From contig MU008207.1 in NCBI GenBank assembly GCA_010909165.1, positions 124,001 through 188,000 on the forward strand: a stretch of DNA of 64,000 bases, in the 5' to 3' direction. The notes below the pieces were generated by a model. That model ran no database searches, had not been told where the DNA came from, and saw only the letters and a program-made list of their open reading frames with translations. This document shows, in pieces, positions 1 through 9,795 of the stretch (the first letter of the stretch is position 1; each line of letters begins with the position of its first letter). This DNA comes from Anthoceros angustus. Taxonomy: Eukaryota > Streptophyta > Anthocerotopsida > Anthocerotales > Anthocerotaceae. Position numbers and translations under genes: made by a program.

Positions 1-203
1 AAGAGGAGAAGAGAGGAGGAGGCAAGTGTAGCTCTCTCACATTGAGATGAGGCTTGGAGGGTATTTATACCTCCAATAGGGCTCCACAGAAGGAGCACAA
101 GAAGCTTCCTAGTGATTAGCTTGCTAAACTAATGATACTTAATCGACACCTAACTTAGACTAAGTGTATTAGTCTAAGTACATTGGGCTTTAATACCCTT
201 ACA
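1..203 (-). repeat. Copia LTR, 3' LTR of a minus-strand element (cut by window edge)
   Basis: Reading the minus strand, the LTR begins TGTAAGGGTATTAAAG at 203 and runs left past the window start. It is preceded by a polypurine tract and the RNase H end of a Copia polyprotein, so it is a 3' LTR. It contains a TATA-like GGTATAAATACC on the minus strand. The same sequence recurs at about 5222-5449 and 6316-6533. The outer end is outside the window. Confidence 0.75.
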
Positions 204-219
204 ACCTCCCACTTAAAAG
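204..219 (-). other. Polypurine tract of the Copia element
   Basis: On the minus strand the bases just before the LTR read TTAAGTGGGAGGT. A purine-rich tract at this place is the plus-strand primer site of LTR retroelements. Confidence 0.6.
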
Positions 220-1385
220 CCAATTTACCTTCAGGAGAATGGACTATCTCATGCCCATCGTCCGAGCTTGTGCAAATTGTCTGTAGAGAGTCCCTTGGTA
301 AGAATATCTACAGGGTTCTGGCTGGTGTGAACCTTGACAAGGTGTACCCTCTTGTCATCTAACACCTCTCGAATGAAGTGATACTTCACATCCACATGTT
401 TAGTCTTCGCATGAAACATCGGATTCTTTGCCAATTGATAGCACTGCTATCACAATGCAACACCGGCAACCAACCTTGATCCCCAAGTCTCCCACTAAAC
501 GAGCAAGCCATATGGCTTCCTTGCAAGCCCCGCTGTCGCAACATACTCTGTGGTAGATAGCGAATGCACGATCGCAAACGAGATCGCCATGAGATCGCCT
601 CCAAAGGCACATGAAGACATAACTCGATGTGGACCTCCTTTTGTCCATATCCCTGCATAATCGGCATCATGTACCCAACCACATGCATCTTCACTACCAA
701 AACATATGCACAAAGCTTTTGTACCATTCGGATACCTCATAACTCCTTTTATCGCCTCCCAATGCTTCTTGCTGTGGTTTGACATAAACTCGCTAACCAC
801 TCCCACCGCAAAGGCAATGTCGACGTAGCAATCATTGCATACATCAAACTCCCTACATGATGAGTATGGGACCTTCTCCATTTCAACTTTGTCCTCCTCG
901 TAGCTTGGGCAATCCGCTTGAAAGTTTCACATATGGAGGCAATGGAGTACCCAATGGCTTCCCCTTCTCCATGTTGAAACGTTGAAGCACCCTGTTAATG
1001 TATTCCGTCTCGAGACAAATAAAGCGACGCTATGTCTCGAATACGCATGCCAAGTATATGGCTCGCCTCTCCCAAGTCTCGCTATTTCAAAGTGAGCATT
1101 CAACTTTGACTTCAACAAATCTCATCAAGATCGCTCCCAAAGAATTAGCATATCATCCACATAGAGGATCAAAATGAGCAAGCTTTGATCCTTAGCTTGC
1201 TTCAGATAGAGGCAATGATCCTCATCGCCACGCTTGTAGCCTTGAGAAAGCATAAATGAGTGGAACTTGTGATACCACTGGTGCCTGCTTCAAACCATAA
1301 AGGCTCTTCCTCAACCTCGCACACCGATGCTCTTTGCCCTTCTCAACAAAACCTTCCGTTGTCGCAGACGCCCTCTTGAAGGTCA
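220..1385 (-). mobile_element. Copia pol remnant: reverse transcriptase C-terminal half and RNase H
   Basis: Minus-strand fragments in several frames give Copia pol in the right order. Near 1350-1270 is a stretch like EGFVEKGKEH..RKSLYGLKQAP, at about 1175-1143 the catalytic LYVDDMLIL motif of the RT, at 880-700 the SEFMSNHSKKHWEAIKGVMRY region, and at 434-249 the RNase H tail (NPVDILTKGLS). Frameshifts and stops show it is dead. The N-terminal half of the same RT lies at 4690-5063; the two halves are separated by plus-strand Gypsy sequence, so one Copia element was probably split by an insertion. Confidence 0.8.
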
Positions 1386-3231
1386 CCATGCAAGAATATT
1401 ATTCAAGAATATCTCCTTTTCATAAGTGGGGTACTTCGGCTTGAGATCGATATTGCAATTGGCGGAGTGCTCATGCAAGAAGGTAGGCCGGTGGCTTACG
1501 AATCAAGGAAGTTGCATGAACATGAAAAGGAAGTACCCACTTATGAAAAGGAGATGATCCGCCATCAATTGTCTCAAGATTTGGAGACATTATCTTCTAG
1601 GAAGATCTTTTGCCGCATACGACAATGTAAGCACGAGCTTCTTTACAAATCAGCGACTAAGCGCAAGGCAGCTAGATGGCAAGATTTCCTAGCAATGTAT
1701 GATGTGTCTATCAAGTACAAGCCGTGGAAGGAGAATCTCGTGGCGTATGCTTTGAGTCGCAAGGTAGTTTAAGTTTGATAACCGCTTATCAAGAGGCCTA
1801 AGCTAGCCGCAATACGTATGGTGATTGAGCCAAGGACACTCACACGCAGATCAAGGAAGCTTATCTGCGAGATCCATTAGCATGTGATTGGATCAATGAA
1901 GTGGAGCAACCAGGATCTAAGTTTAAGCTTAGGGATGGCTTGTTGGTGTTCAAGCAAAACAGGATTATAATTCCTGATCCTTATGTGTTGAGAAGGAAGT
2001 TGCTTACAGAGTGTTATGATGTGCCAAGTGCAGGTCAAAGAAGGATTGACCCAACTTATGAGAAGTCGAGAAAGCCGTTTTACTGGCCTGGAATGTACAA
2101 GCATACCGTTGAGTATGTTAAGTCTTGTGTAGACTGTCAGTAGGATTAGGTGGAACAGACAAATCCGCGAGGTTTGTTGCAACCCCTGCCTATTCCAAGT
2201 GGGCCTTGAAAAGTATATCAATGGATTTCATTATGCCATTGCCACCAAGAATGGACACACTATCATGATGTTGGTTGATAGATTCAAGCAAGCACACTTC
2301 ATCCCTACTGAAGCGGTGAAAGCTTGAAGTTGCTCGATTGTTCAAGAAGCATGTATATGTGTTACATGGACGCCTATGCAGTTGTGAGTGAGAGATCCCA
2401 GTTCTGCGAGTTTTGGCAACTTATGAAGAGCTTAGGAGTGCAATTATGTATGAGCAGCACACACATGTATGGATCAACAGAGGGTGAATGTAATCCAAGA
2501 AGAATACTTACGACACTATGTATGATGGACCAATAGATGGAGTAATCATCTTGAGGATGCATAATTTTGTTATAATAACACTGTACATAGCTCCACAGGC
2601 TACACACCTTTTCAGATGACAGGTAAGCAATGGACGTAGTTTCCATGTTGAATGCTAGCGTGTTTGAGACAGCAGCAAGAGAACCACGTGAATTCATTGA
2701 GCAGTTAAGGGCCAGGCATGAAGTTGCTAAGAAGATATTGGCCAAGGCTCGTGACAAAAGAAGTTTCGATGTACAGCAAGAGGCAGAGTTTCAAGTAGGA
2801 GACAAGGTGTGGGTGAAATTGAAGAATTTCCCACTGCCACAAGGGCTGACCTCAAAGTTAAGGCCTAAGTATGGAGGACCTTTCGTAGTTCAAGCGCATT
2901 GGAAATGTGGCTTACAAACTACTCGAATGGATCTTCTCTCATAATGTGTTTCATGTCTCTTTGTCAAACCATTTGTGATTTCGAAGAGAATGAAGATATG
3001 AACAGAAGGATTATGTCATCCCGGTTCAACACAATCATGGTCTCATGGGAGATTGTTGAATTCTCGGCAGAGAGAAGTGCCCATCGTCTGTGGTAATGTA
3101 CCGTAGTATCCGTAAGGCTTCGTGGTTATGCAGATCCGTCTGGTTTCACTTGAAGATGTGCAACAAGGATCATGGATGATCTCGTTAATCGGAGGTCATT
3201 GAGGACAATGACATCTTCCATGGGGAGAGAG
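1386..3231 (+). mobile_element. Ty3/Gypsy pol remnant: RNase H, integrase and C-terminal domain
   Basis: Plus strand, opposite to the surrounding Copia. RNase H comes first (IGGVLMQEGRPVAYESRKLH, about 1455-1515, then ARWQDFLAMYDVSIKYKP near 1672). The integrase zinc-binding segment follows at 1901-2143 (KPFYWPGMYKH..SCVDCQ). A frameshifted integrase core lies at 2150-2540 and the C-terminal region at 2630-2944 (VGDKVWVKLKNF, LRPKYGGPFVV). Reverse transcriptase is missing. The family resembles the Gypsy at 60-63 kb. A polypurine-like ATGGGGAGAGAG at about 3219-3230 marks the end of the internal region. Confidence 0.85.
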
Positions 3232-3811
3232 TAATGCAGTGAAACAAGGTAGAAAGGTGAAAAGTTGAAAAGGTAAAAGCTAAGTTAGTAGCCTCAAGAA
3301 GATGCATGTGTTGCATGCTTCATGCAATCTCTTGTTAGAGAGGAATTGCTACATGACAAATGAAGAGCTGCCTAGAGAGGACTCTTAGTGATTAGTGGTC
3401 CGTAAGAATCCCTAGATTTAACAAATGCCTAGTTAAGGTCGTGCGGGATATATAAGGGCTAGAGCAAGGGCTTTGAGGAACAAGTTACAAGTTACTCACT
3501 CTTGAGAGAGCAAAGGCCTGCAAGCCTTGTGTTGAGAGAGGCATGGAGAGCTAGCTAGTGAGCTTGTCATGGAATCAAGGGCGAGCGGCTGGGCGATAGC
3601 CGATTCCATCGTTGTATTCTTGTAATAAAGAGCAAGACCTCGAGGAGGTGGCCCGCGAGTCGCGGACGGCGGGCTACTTGGAGCCTAGTCCGTGTCGTGA
3701 GGTTGAGAGCTTGAGAATCGTGCAAGTCTCTTGTGGAGTGAATTGGCGAGGTCCTAGACCGGAAGCCAAGACTTGACGCTTCATCCGCCGCAGTGAGGGG
3801 TGTTACTTGAG
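3232..3811 (+). repeat. Gypsy LTR between pol and gag remnants
   Basis: It lies between the polypurine-like tract ending near 3231 and a primer-binding site at 3812. It has a TATA-like GGATATATAAGGGC near 3447. Near its end it shares CGGGCTACTTGGAG.CCTAG with the LTR at 63.7 kb, so both belong to one family. The exact ends are estimated. Confidence 0.65.
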
Positions 3812-3822
3812 TGGTATCGAGC
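3812..3822 (+). other. Primer-binding site, initiator-Met tRNA type
   Basis: TGGTATCGAGC matches the plant retroelement primer site TGGTATCAGAGC with one base missing. It lies just downstream of the LTR and upstream of the gag-like segment, as expected for the 5' part of an element. Confidence 0.6.
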
Positions 3823-4640
3823 GTAGTCCATTCCTCCGAGTGACTAGAGAGTGCACAAGATGGTCAATGAGAAGCGAAGGAGAGGTCAAGAAGCGTAAGG
3901 AGAGGTGAAGAAGCGGTCTCCGCCGATCATCCGCCTCAACCGTCAAGATTCATCATCGTCGGAACAAGAGGAAGTGAGAGCGCTACCGAGAGCACAAGAG
4001 CCCATCCGAGAGAAGTCGAGGACTGAAGAACGGATGGTGGAAGTACTTTATCAAGTTCTTCCAGGTGTCTTAGACGATGTAATGACTTCAAGGAAGAAGA
4101 AGAAGCAGAGCCCACAGCTCAACAAGGCGAAGATGCGGAAGAACAAGAAGAAATCTTCCCGGCGAATTCAGCAGGCATCTTCAAAGTGGCTCCGAAATCG
4201 AGCATGAAGCTAGCCCTACCAGATAAGTATGAGGGAGAAAGAGATGCAAGTCATTGATTCTTGGATCTATTCTATTGAGACTTATCTCGCCTCATCCGTG
4301 TTGAGCCGAGTACTAATTAGGTACTGTTGGTAATTTCTTAAAGGGCTATGCTTTGGTGCAGTGGCGAGTTATGGTGCTAATGTTGCCTGTGGTAACCGAG
4401 CACATACCATCATGCATCGGGCATCCTTCAAAGAAGCCCTCAAGAAGCGGTTCCAACTGCGAATGCTTCGCCTATAGAGCACTTGACAATATCAAGCAAA
4501 CAGTAATCGCATTATATGGGCAGTACCTTCAAAGTGAAGCTGCCATGCACCGCACTACTATGAGTGAAGATGACAAACCGCATCGCTTCATGGTGGTTTG
4601 AAGGATTGGGCTGCTAATGTAATTGAGTTGCGTAGTCCAA
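3823..4640 (+). mobile_element. Gypsy leader and gag remnant
   Basis: A basic, charged open frame (about 100 residues, 3905-4207) is followed by LALPDKYEGERDASH near 4210-4256, which resembles the start of plant Gypsy gag domains. Several stops and frameshifts follow up to about 4620, where the sequence changes to Copia on the other strand. No zinc knuckle remains. Placed after an LTR and PBS but downstream of pol, it gives a permuted element order. Confidence 0.6.
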
Positions 4641-4689
4641 CTACATTGCAGGCCAGCCAGCCAGATGCCATCCCAGATACTTTCCATTC

Positions 4690-5221
4690 TAGTACATCCA
4701 ACTCCCCCAGAAGATTTCGAGGCAGTACCCGTGTACAAGTTCCATATCATTCCTGGCAACCAAAGCAAGAACACATCGCAAAGTTGTCATTTTGACTAAT
4801 GGTGAGAAAATCTCATCAAAGTCAATGCCTGGCTGTTGCTTGAAACCCTTAACAACCAATCGTGCCTTGTACTTTGGTTTCCCATCATGAGGTATGACCT
4901 TCATCTTGTACACCCATTTGCACGGTAGTGCCTTCTTATCCTTAGGCAACGGAACCAACTCCCAAGTTTGGTTCTTATGCAACAATTCATCATCGCATGG
5001 CCTTCTCCCACTTCTCTTTGTTGCCCATTGACATGGCCTCGTTGTAAGAAGAGGGTTCCCCACAACTGCCGCGACATAATCCGAGATGGATCATACCGCC
5101 GAGGTCGTGTAATCGCCCCGACCCACGAAGCATGTGCACTCTATAGGTGCTTGTTCGACTCTTGGTTCATCTGGTGGTAAATGGCTCGATACGGTTGAAG
5201 GATCGTGGCGGACATGATGGT
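4690..5221 (-). mobile_element. Copia reverse transcriptase N-terminal part and end of linker (duplication copy A)
   Basis: Minus strand, 5063-4689 gives the Copia RT start with WELVPLPKDKKALPCKWVYK, KARLVVKGFKQQPGIDFDEI and FSPLVKMTTLRCVLALVA. The stretch 5221-5064 is the end of the integrase-RT linker in a broken frame. It is the missing N-terminal half of the RT at 220-1385. The segment is repeated as copy B at about 5849-6315. Confidence 0.8.
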
Positions 5222-5449
5222 GGAAAGAGGAGAAGAGAGGAGGCAAGTGTAGCTCTCTCACATTGAGATGAGGCTTGGAGGTATTTATACCTCCAATAGG
5301 GCTCCCTAGGAAGCTCCACAAGAAGCCCCTAGGAAGGAGCACAAGAAGCTTCCTAGTGATTAGCTTCAGCTAAACTAATGATACTTAACTGACATCTAAC
5401 TTAGACTAAGTGTATTAGTCTAAGTACATTGGACTTTAATACCCTTACA
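5222..5449 (-). repeat. Copia LTR embedded in the pol linker (copy A)
   Basis: Same LTR family as 1-203, running left from TGTAAGGGTATTAAAG at 5449. It includes the near-palindrome ACTTAGACTAAG..TTAGTCTAAGT. Coding sequence for the integrase-RT linker lies on both sides, so it behaves as a solo LTR inserted inside pol. The left end and target-site duplication could not be fixed by eye. Confidence 0.65.
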
Positions 5450-5848
5450 GAGGAGGGATCATCAAAAGTAGTAAGGTATCCTAGAGGTGGTTCCTTCCAC
5501 CCTGCAGGCCCAGAGACAACTGGTCTGGTTCTTAGGTTGTACCTTGGTGCAGGTTGTACATCTTCGTTGATGACTTGTTCTGAAGTGTTCTCTTCTTCTT
5601 TAGGAGTTCATGTATAGGAGGAACGGCTCATCTTCATCCGAATATTCGGGGCTTGGAAAGTTCATTGTTCGGGATATTAGGAAGATCTTCAAGGTGTTAA
5701 GGAATTTCCATATCCGGATCCGGAGTAGTGGGTCGTCTTGGAGAAGGTGGCTCCTCCTCCTCCTGCGGTATAAGTTCGAAGGAGAGGAAGGGGGTAATGT
5801 AGGGTAATAAATCCGTCATTATCAAAGCGGCGAGATGATTATCATCGA
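5450..5848 (-). mobile_element. Copia integrase-RT linker fragment (copy A)
   Basis: A frameshifted duplicate of the better-preserved linker at 6534-6930, with the same Pro/Glu/Asp-rich composition (PPSPRRPTTPDP-like stretch). Its right end joins RT sequence at about 5845 through the shared bases TCGAG, marking a tandem duplication join. Confidence 0.65.
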
Positions 5849-6315
5849 GGCGATGCAGTGTACAAGTTCCATATCATTCACGGCAACCAAAGCGAGAACA
5901 CATGTGAAAGTTGTCATTTTGACTAATGGTGAGAAAATCTCATCAAAGTCAATGCACTGGCTTGAAACCCTTAACAACCAATCGTGCCTTGTACTTTGGT
6001 TTCCCATCATGAGAGTATGACCTTCATCTTGTACACCCATTTGCGGTGGTGCCTTATCCTTAGCAGCGGAACCAACTCCCAAGTTTGGTTCTATGTGGTC
6101 GTTGACATGGCCTTCTCCACTTCTCTTTGTTGCCCATTGACATGGCCTCGTTGTAAGAAGAGGGTTCCCCACACTCGGCACATAATCCGAGATGGATCAT
6201 ACATCGAGGTCGTGTAATCACGACCTCTGCACCTCTATAGGTGCTTGTTCGACTCTTAGTTCATCTCAGGTAAATGGCTCGATACGTTGAAGGATCGTGT
6301 GGCGGACATGATGGT
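5849..6315 (-). mobile_element. Copia reverse transcriptase N-terminal part (duplication copy B)
   Basis: Repeats 4720-5221 with indels. The minus strand again gives the KMTT..CVLALVA and DFDEIFSPLV stretches, but copy B has lost bases in the WELVPLPKDK region and is more broken. With 5450-5848 and 6316-6930 it shows a duplicated block of about 1.1 kb. Confidence 0.7.
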
Positions 6316-6533
6316 GGAAAGAGGAGAAGAGGAGGAGGCAAGTGTAGCTCTCACATTGAGATGAGCTTGGAGGTATTTATACCTCCAATAGCTCCCTAGG
6401 AAGCTCCACAAGAAGCCCCTAGGAAGGGCACAAGAAGCTTCCTAGTGATTAGCCGGTGAACTAATGATATGGCCGACATCTAACTTAGACTAAGTGTATT
6501 AGTCTAAGTACATTGGACTTTAATACCCTTACA
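6316..6533 (-). repeat. Copia LTR embedded in the pol linker (copy B)
   Basis: Nearly the same as 5222-5449 and with the same right flank (GAGGAGGGATCATC). The two copies therefore arose by duplication of a block that already contained the inserted LTR, not by two insertions. Confidence 0.65.
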
Positions 6534-7184
6534 GAGGAGGGATCATCAAAAGTAGTAAGGTATCCTAGAGGTGGTTCCTTCCACCTGCAGCCCGAGACAA
6601 GCAGTGGTTCTTAGGTTGTACCTTGGTGCAGGTTGTACATCTTCGTTGATGACTTGTTCTGAAGTGTTCTCTTCTTCTTTAGGAGCTGGTTCGTTGATAG
6701 GAGGGACTGGCTCATCCTCATCCAGATATTCAGGCTCGGAAAGTTCATTGTTCGGGATATTAGGAAGATCTTGAAGGTGTTGAGGAATTTCCATATCTGG
6801 ATCTGGAGTAGTGGGTCGTCTTGGAGAAGGTGGCTCCTCCTCCTCCTGCAGTATAGGTTCAACCGAGGGAGAGGAAGGGTAATGTAGGGTAATAAATTCG
6901 TCAGCATCAAAGGACGAGGGCAGATGATTGTCATCGAGAACGAAGACATGAGTGTCCACTGAAGGAGAAAGTATTGGAGACTCATGAAAGGTAACGCTCC
7001 GAGCGTATATTAGTCTCTTGGTAACGGGATCAAATAATTTGTATCCTTTAATGCCTTCAGTGTAGCCAATAAAAGTATATTTGGCAGCCTTATCATCTAA
7101 TTTATTGCGCTGTGCTTTAGGAATATAAACATAAAATGCGTGCCAGATGATCGATCTATAGAGGCTTTTGCGTGAATGCTTCAT
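6534..7184 (-). mobile_element. Copia pol: integrase C-terminal region and acidic linker
   Basis: An open minus-strand frame of about 210 residues. It starts in the integrase C-terminal fold (CHAFYVYIPKAQRNKLDDKA-like, then YTFIGYTEGIKGYKLFDPVT, the usual Copia GYS..KGYRLYDP region) and continues into a Pro/Glu/Asp-rich linker toward RT. It ends where the embedded LTR begins. This is one of the longest open frames left in the element. Confidence 0.8.
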
Positions 7185-7550
7185 AAGGTGTCATACCTTT
7201 AACCGCTAAGGTTGGCATTCTATCAATGAGATATGTTGTTGTAAGCATTGCTTACGCCCAATATGATTTGGTTAATTTGGCTTGGGAGGCAAGCAACTGT
7301 GATCTCTTGAAGGCGTAAGTTCTTATTCTGCTACGCCATTTTTGGGCGTATATATAAGCTGAGTTGTTGAGCAATGCCTTGAGCTCGACAAAAATCTGAA
7401 GATGGTCGATGCAAGGCTTTCTGCCAGTGAATGCTTCATGAGGTGTCATACCTTTAACCGCTAAGGTTGGCATTCTATTGATGAGATACGTTGTTGTAAT
7501 CATTGCTTCGCCCAATATGATTTGGTTAATTTGGCTTGGAGGCAAGCAAC
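7185..7550 (-). mobile_element. Copia integrase fragments with a local duplication
   Basis: The minus strand carries AMITTTYLINRMPTLAVKGM-like and TPHEAFTGRKP sequence of the Copia integrase. The stretch GAATGCTTCA(T/G)(A/G)AGGTGTCATACC appears at about 7172 and again at about 7428, so a piece of roughly 260 bp has been repeated. Frames are broken. Confidence 0.65.
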
Positions 7551-9795
7551 ACATCTCTTGAGGCGTAAGTTTTTATTCTACGCCTTTCATCATTTTTGGA
7601 GGTGTGTATACAAGCTGAGTTGTTGAGCTATGCCTTGAGCTCGACAAAAATCATTAAAAGCATGTGATGTAAACTCGCCCATTGTCGGAGCGGAGGTCTT
7701 GAGTTTCTTATGCGTAAGTCTCTCCACCCACATCAAGTCCAGTAAAAGTCTTGAAAAGCTTCACTTTTGTGTTTAAGGATATATGTTGAGGTAAGCAGGA
7801 GAAATCATCAATGAAAGTAAGGAAGTATCTACAACCACTAAAGGATGGTGCAGTGGGCGCAAATGTCTGTGAACTAACTCAAGGGGTGATATAGCCCATG
7901 TGGAGTTATTTTGGAAGGGAGCGTGATGTCTTTTGGTTACAACACAAGCTTCACACCGAGGATGATGGTTCTATCATGGAAAGGAAGGACTTCTATAGAG
8001 ATTTCCCTTAGACATTTGAATGAGTTTTGGCTGTTAGGATGACCCTAAGCGACAATGCCAAAGTATGGTGTTGGAGGATGTTGCAAAATTTTGGGAAGCT
8101 TCATGTATCTTATCATGTAAACCCACACTTGGAGCAGTTTATATAACCGTCCTCTAAAGTGCAGGCGGATGGTATATGGGACTTACTCGGAAGATAAGAG
8201 ATAAGACAACTATCTGCGTTTAAAATGACTTGCATACTATGTTCTAAACATAAGCTAGCAGCAGACACTAAGTTTTTACACATGGATGGTACATGAAGGA
8301 CATGAGAGAGAGAGAGAACTTGGCCTGAAGAACATCTGAGAATGACGGAACCTACACCAGAGATGGGGAGGTTGTGGTCATCGCCCAGTAGGACAGTCTG
8401 GTGTCCTGTGACTGGCGAATAGGACTCAAAAGAGTTTGTGTAGCGGATGTGTGATGTAGCTCCAGTCCAAGTACCAATATGGGTTTGTTGGCTTGATGAT
8501 GCCAAGCATACGGTGAGCGGTGGTGTTGAGGAAGATTGTTTCTTCACACGAGGATAGTGGTTCTATCATGGACAGGGAAGGACTTCTATAGAGATTTCCC
8601 TTAGACATTTGAATGAGCTTCTGGCTGTTAGGATGACCTAAATGACAATGCCAAAGTATGGTGTTGGAGGACGTTGCAAAATTTTGGGAAGCTACATGTA
8701 TCCTATCATGTAAGGGACCCACTTGGACAGACAGTTTGTATAACCCGTCCTCTAAAGTGCCTGAGCAGATGGTATGTGACTTACTCGGAAGATAAGAGAT
8801 AAGACAACTATCTGCGTTTAAAATGACTTGCATACTATGTTTCAGAACATAAGCTAGCAGCAGACACTAAGTTTTTACACATGGATGGTACATGAAGGAC
8901 ATGAGAGAGAGAGAGAACTTGGCCTGAAGAACATCTGAGAACGACGGAACCTACACCAGAGATGGGGAGGTTGTGGTCATCGCCAAGAGGGATGCTTTGG
9001 TGTCCTGTGTGATCGAATAGGACTCAAAAGAGTTTTGCTAGACAGATGTGTGATGTAGCTCCACCGTCCAAGTACCAATATGGGTTTGTTGGCTTCGATG
9101 ATGCGTGAGAGCTGATGATGTTGAGGAAGATTGTTTCACAACGACATGTGCTCCAGTGCGGCCTCCTTTCTAGGCTCGCCATTCTTCTTCTTATTTGCGT
9201 CCTTCTCCATATGATTCGGTATCGCACCAATTACAAATAACTCAATCTTCTTTTTACCTTTTGCGGTGTTGAAGAAGATGTAGATTCTCTATGAGGAGTT
9301 GATATATGGGCGAGAGGTGTTGGGTCTTACATGGCATGACCTCGGCCTCTACCTCTGCCTCTTCCGGTGAACATCACTTGCTATGCGGTGGGCAGTGTCG
9401 TGACGATGGCTGGAGTCCTCTGTATTATGGCTTCTATGAGTTCATTTGTCGATATCCAGCGTTGAGGAACCTTCAGATACCATTGCCTTCTATGCATTAC
9501 GGAGCATTTTGTGTTGTCACGATGGATATGGAAGGTGGTAGAGTGGATAAGAGATTAATGAATGCATTCTTTTGGAGATTTTCATGCTCTTTGCTTCAAG
9601 GTTATTTTAGCCAATCTAAAAGTACTAATATGGCTCTCAATGAAATCGTTTCTCTCATCTTGAAATTTGAAATTTTGGTGGTAGTCAATATGCTCATCAC
9701 ATCATTTGAAGCATATATTTGAGCAAGATATCATTTCCTTGGAGGTATTTGCTTCGAGACTTGTCGGACCATTGATTGATAAGTCCACTTATGAT
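7551..9795 (-). mobile_element. Duplicated Copia gag-protease-integrase block (degraded copy)
   Basis: Repeats 9796-11512 with many small indels: gag piece (9306-9720), zinc knuckle and protease region (about 9030-9290), gag-pre-integrase (8426-9000) and integrase (7551-8100). Inside it, about 7955-8550 and 8551-9145 are a further duplicate of the protease/pre-integrase part, so YWYLDxGATSHI-type sequence occurs twice here (near 8450 and 9050) and once more near 10710. No frame is intact. Confidence 0.75.

Noticed and set aside
9306-9722. Plus-strand frame of 138 residues in the Copia region
   Set aside because: It is antisense to duplicated Copia gag sequence; the minus strand matches gag at 10960-11430.
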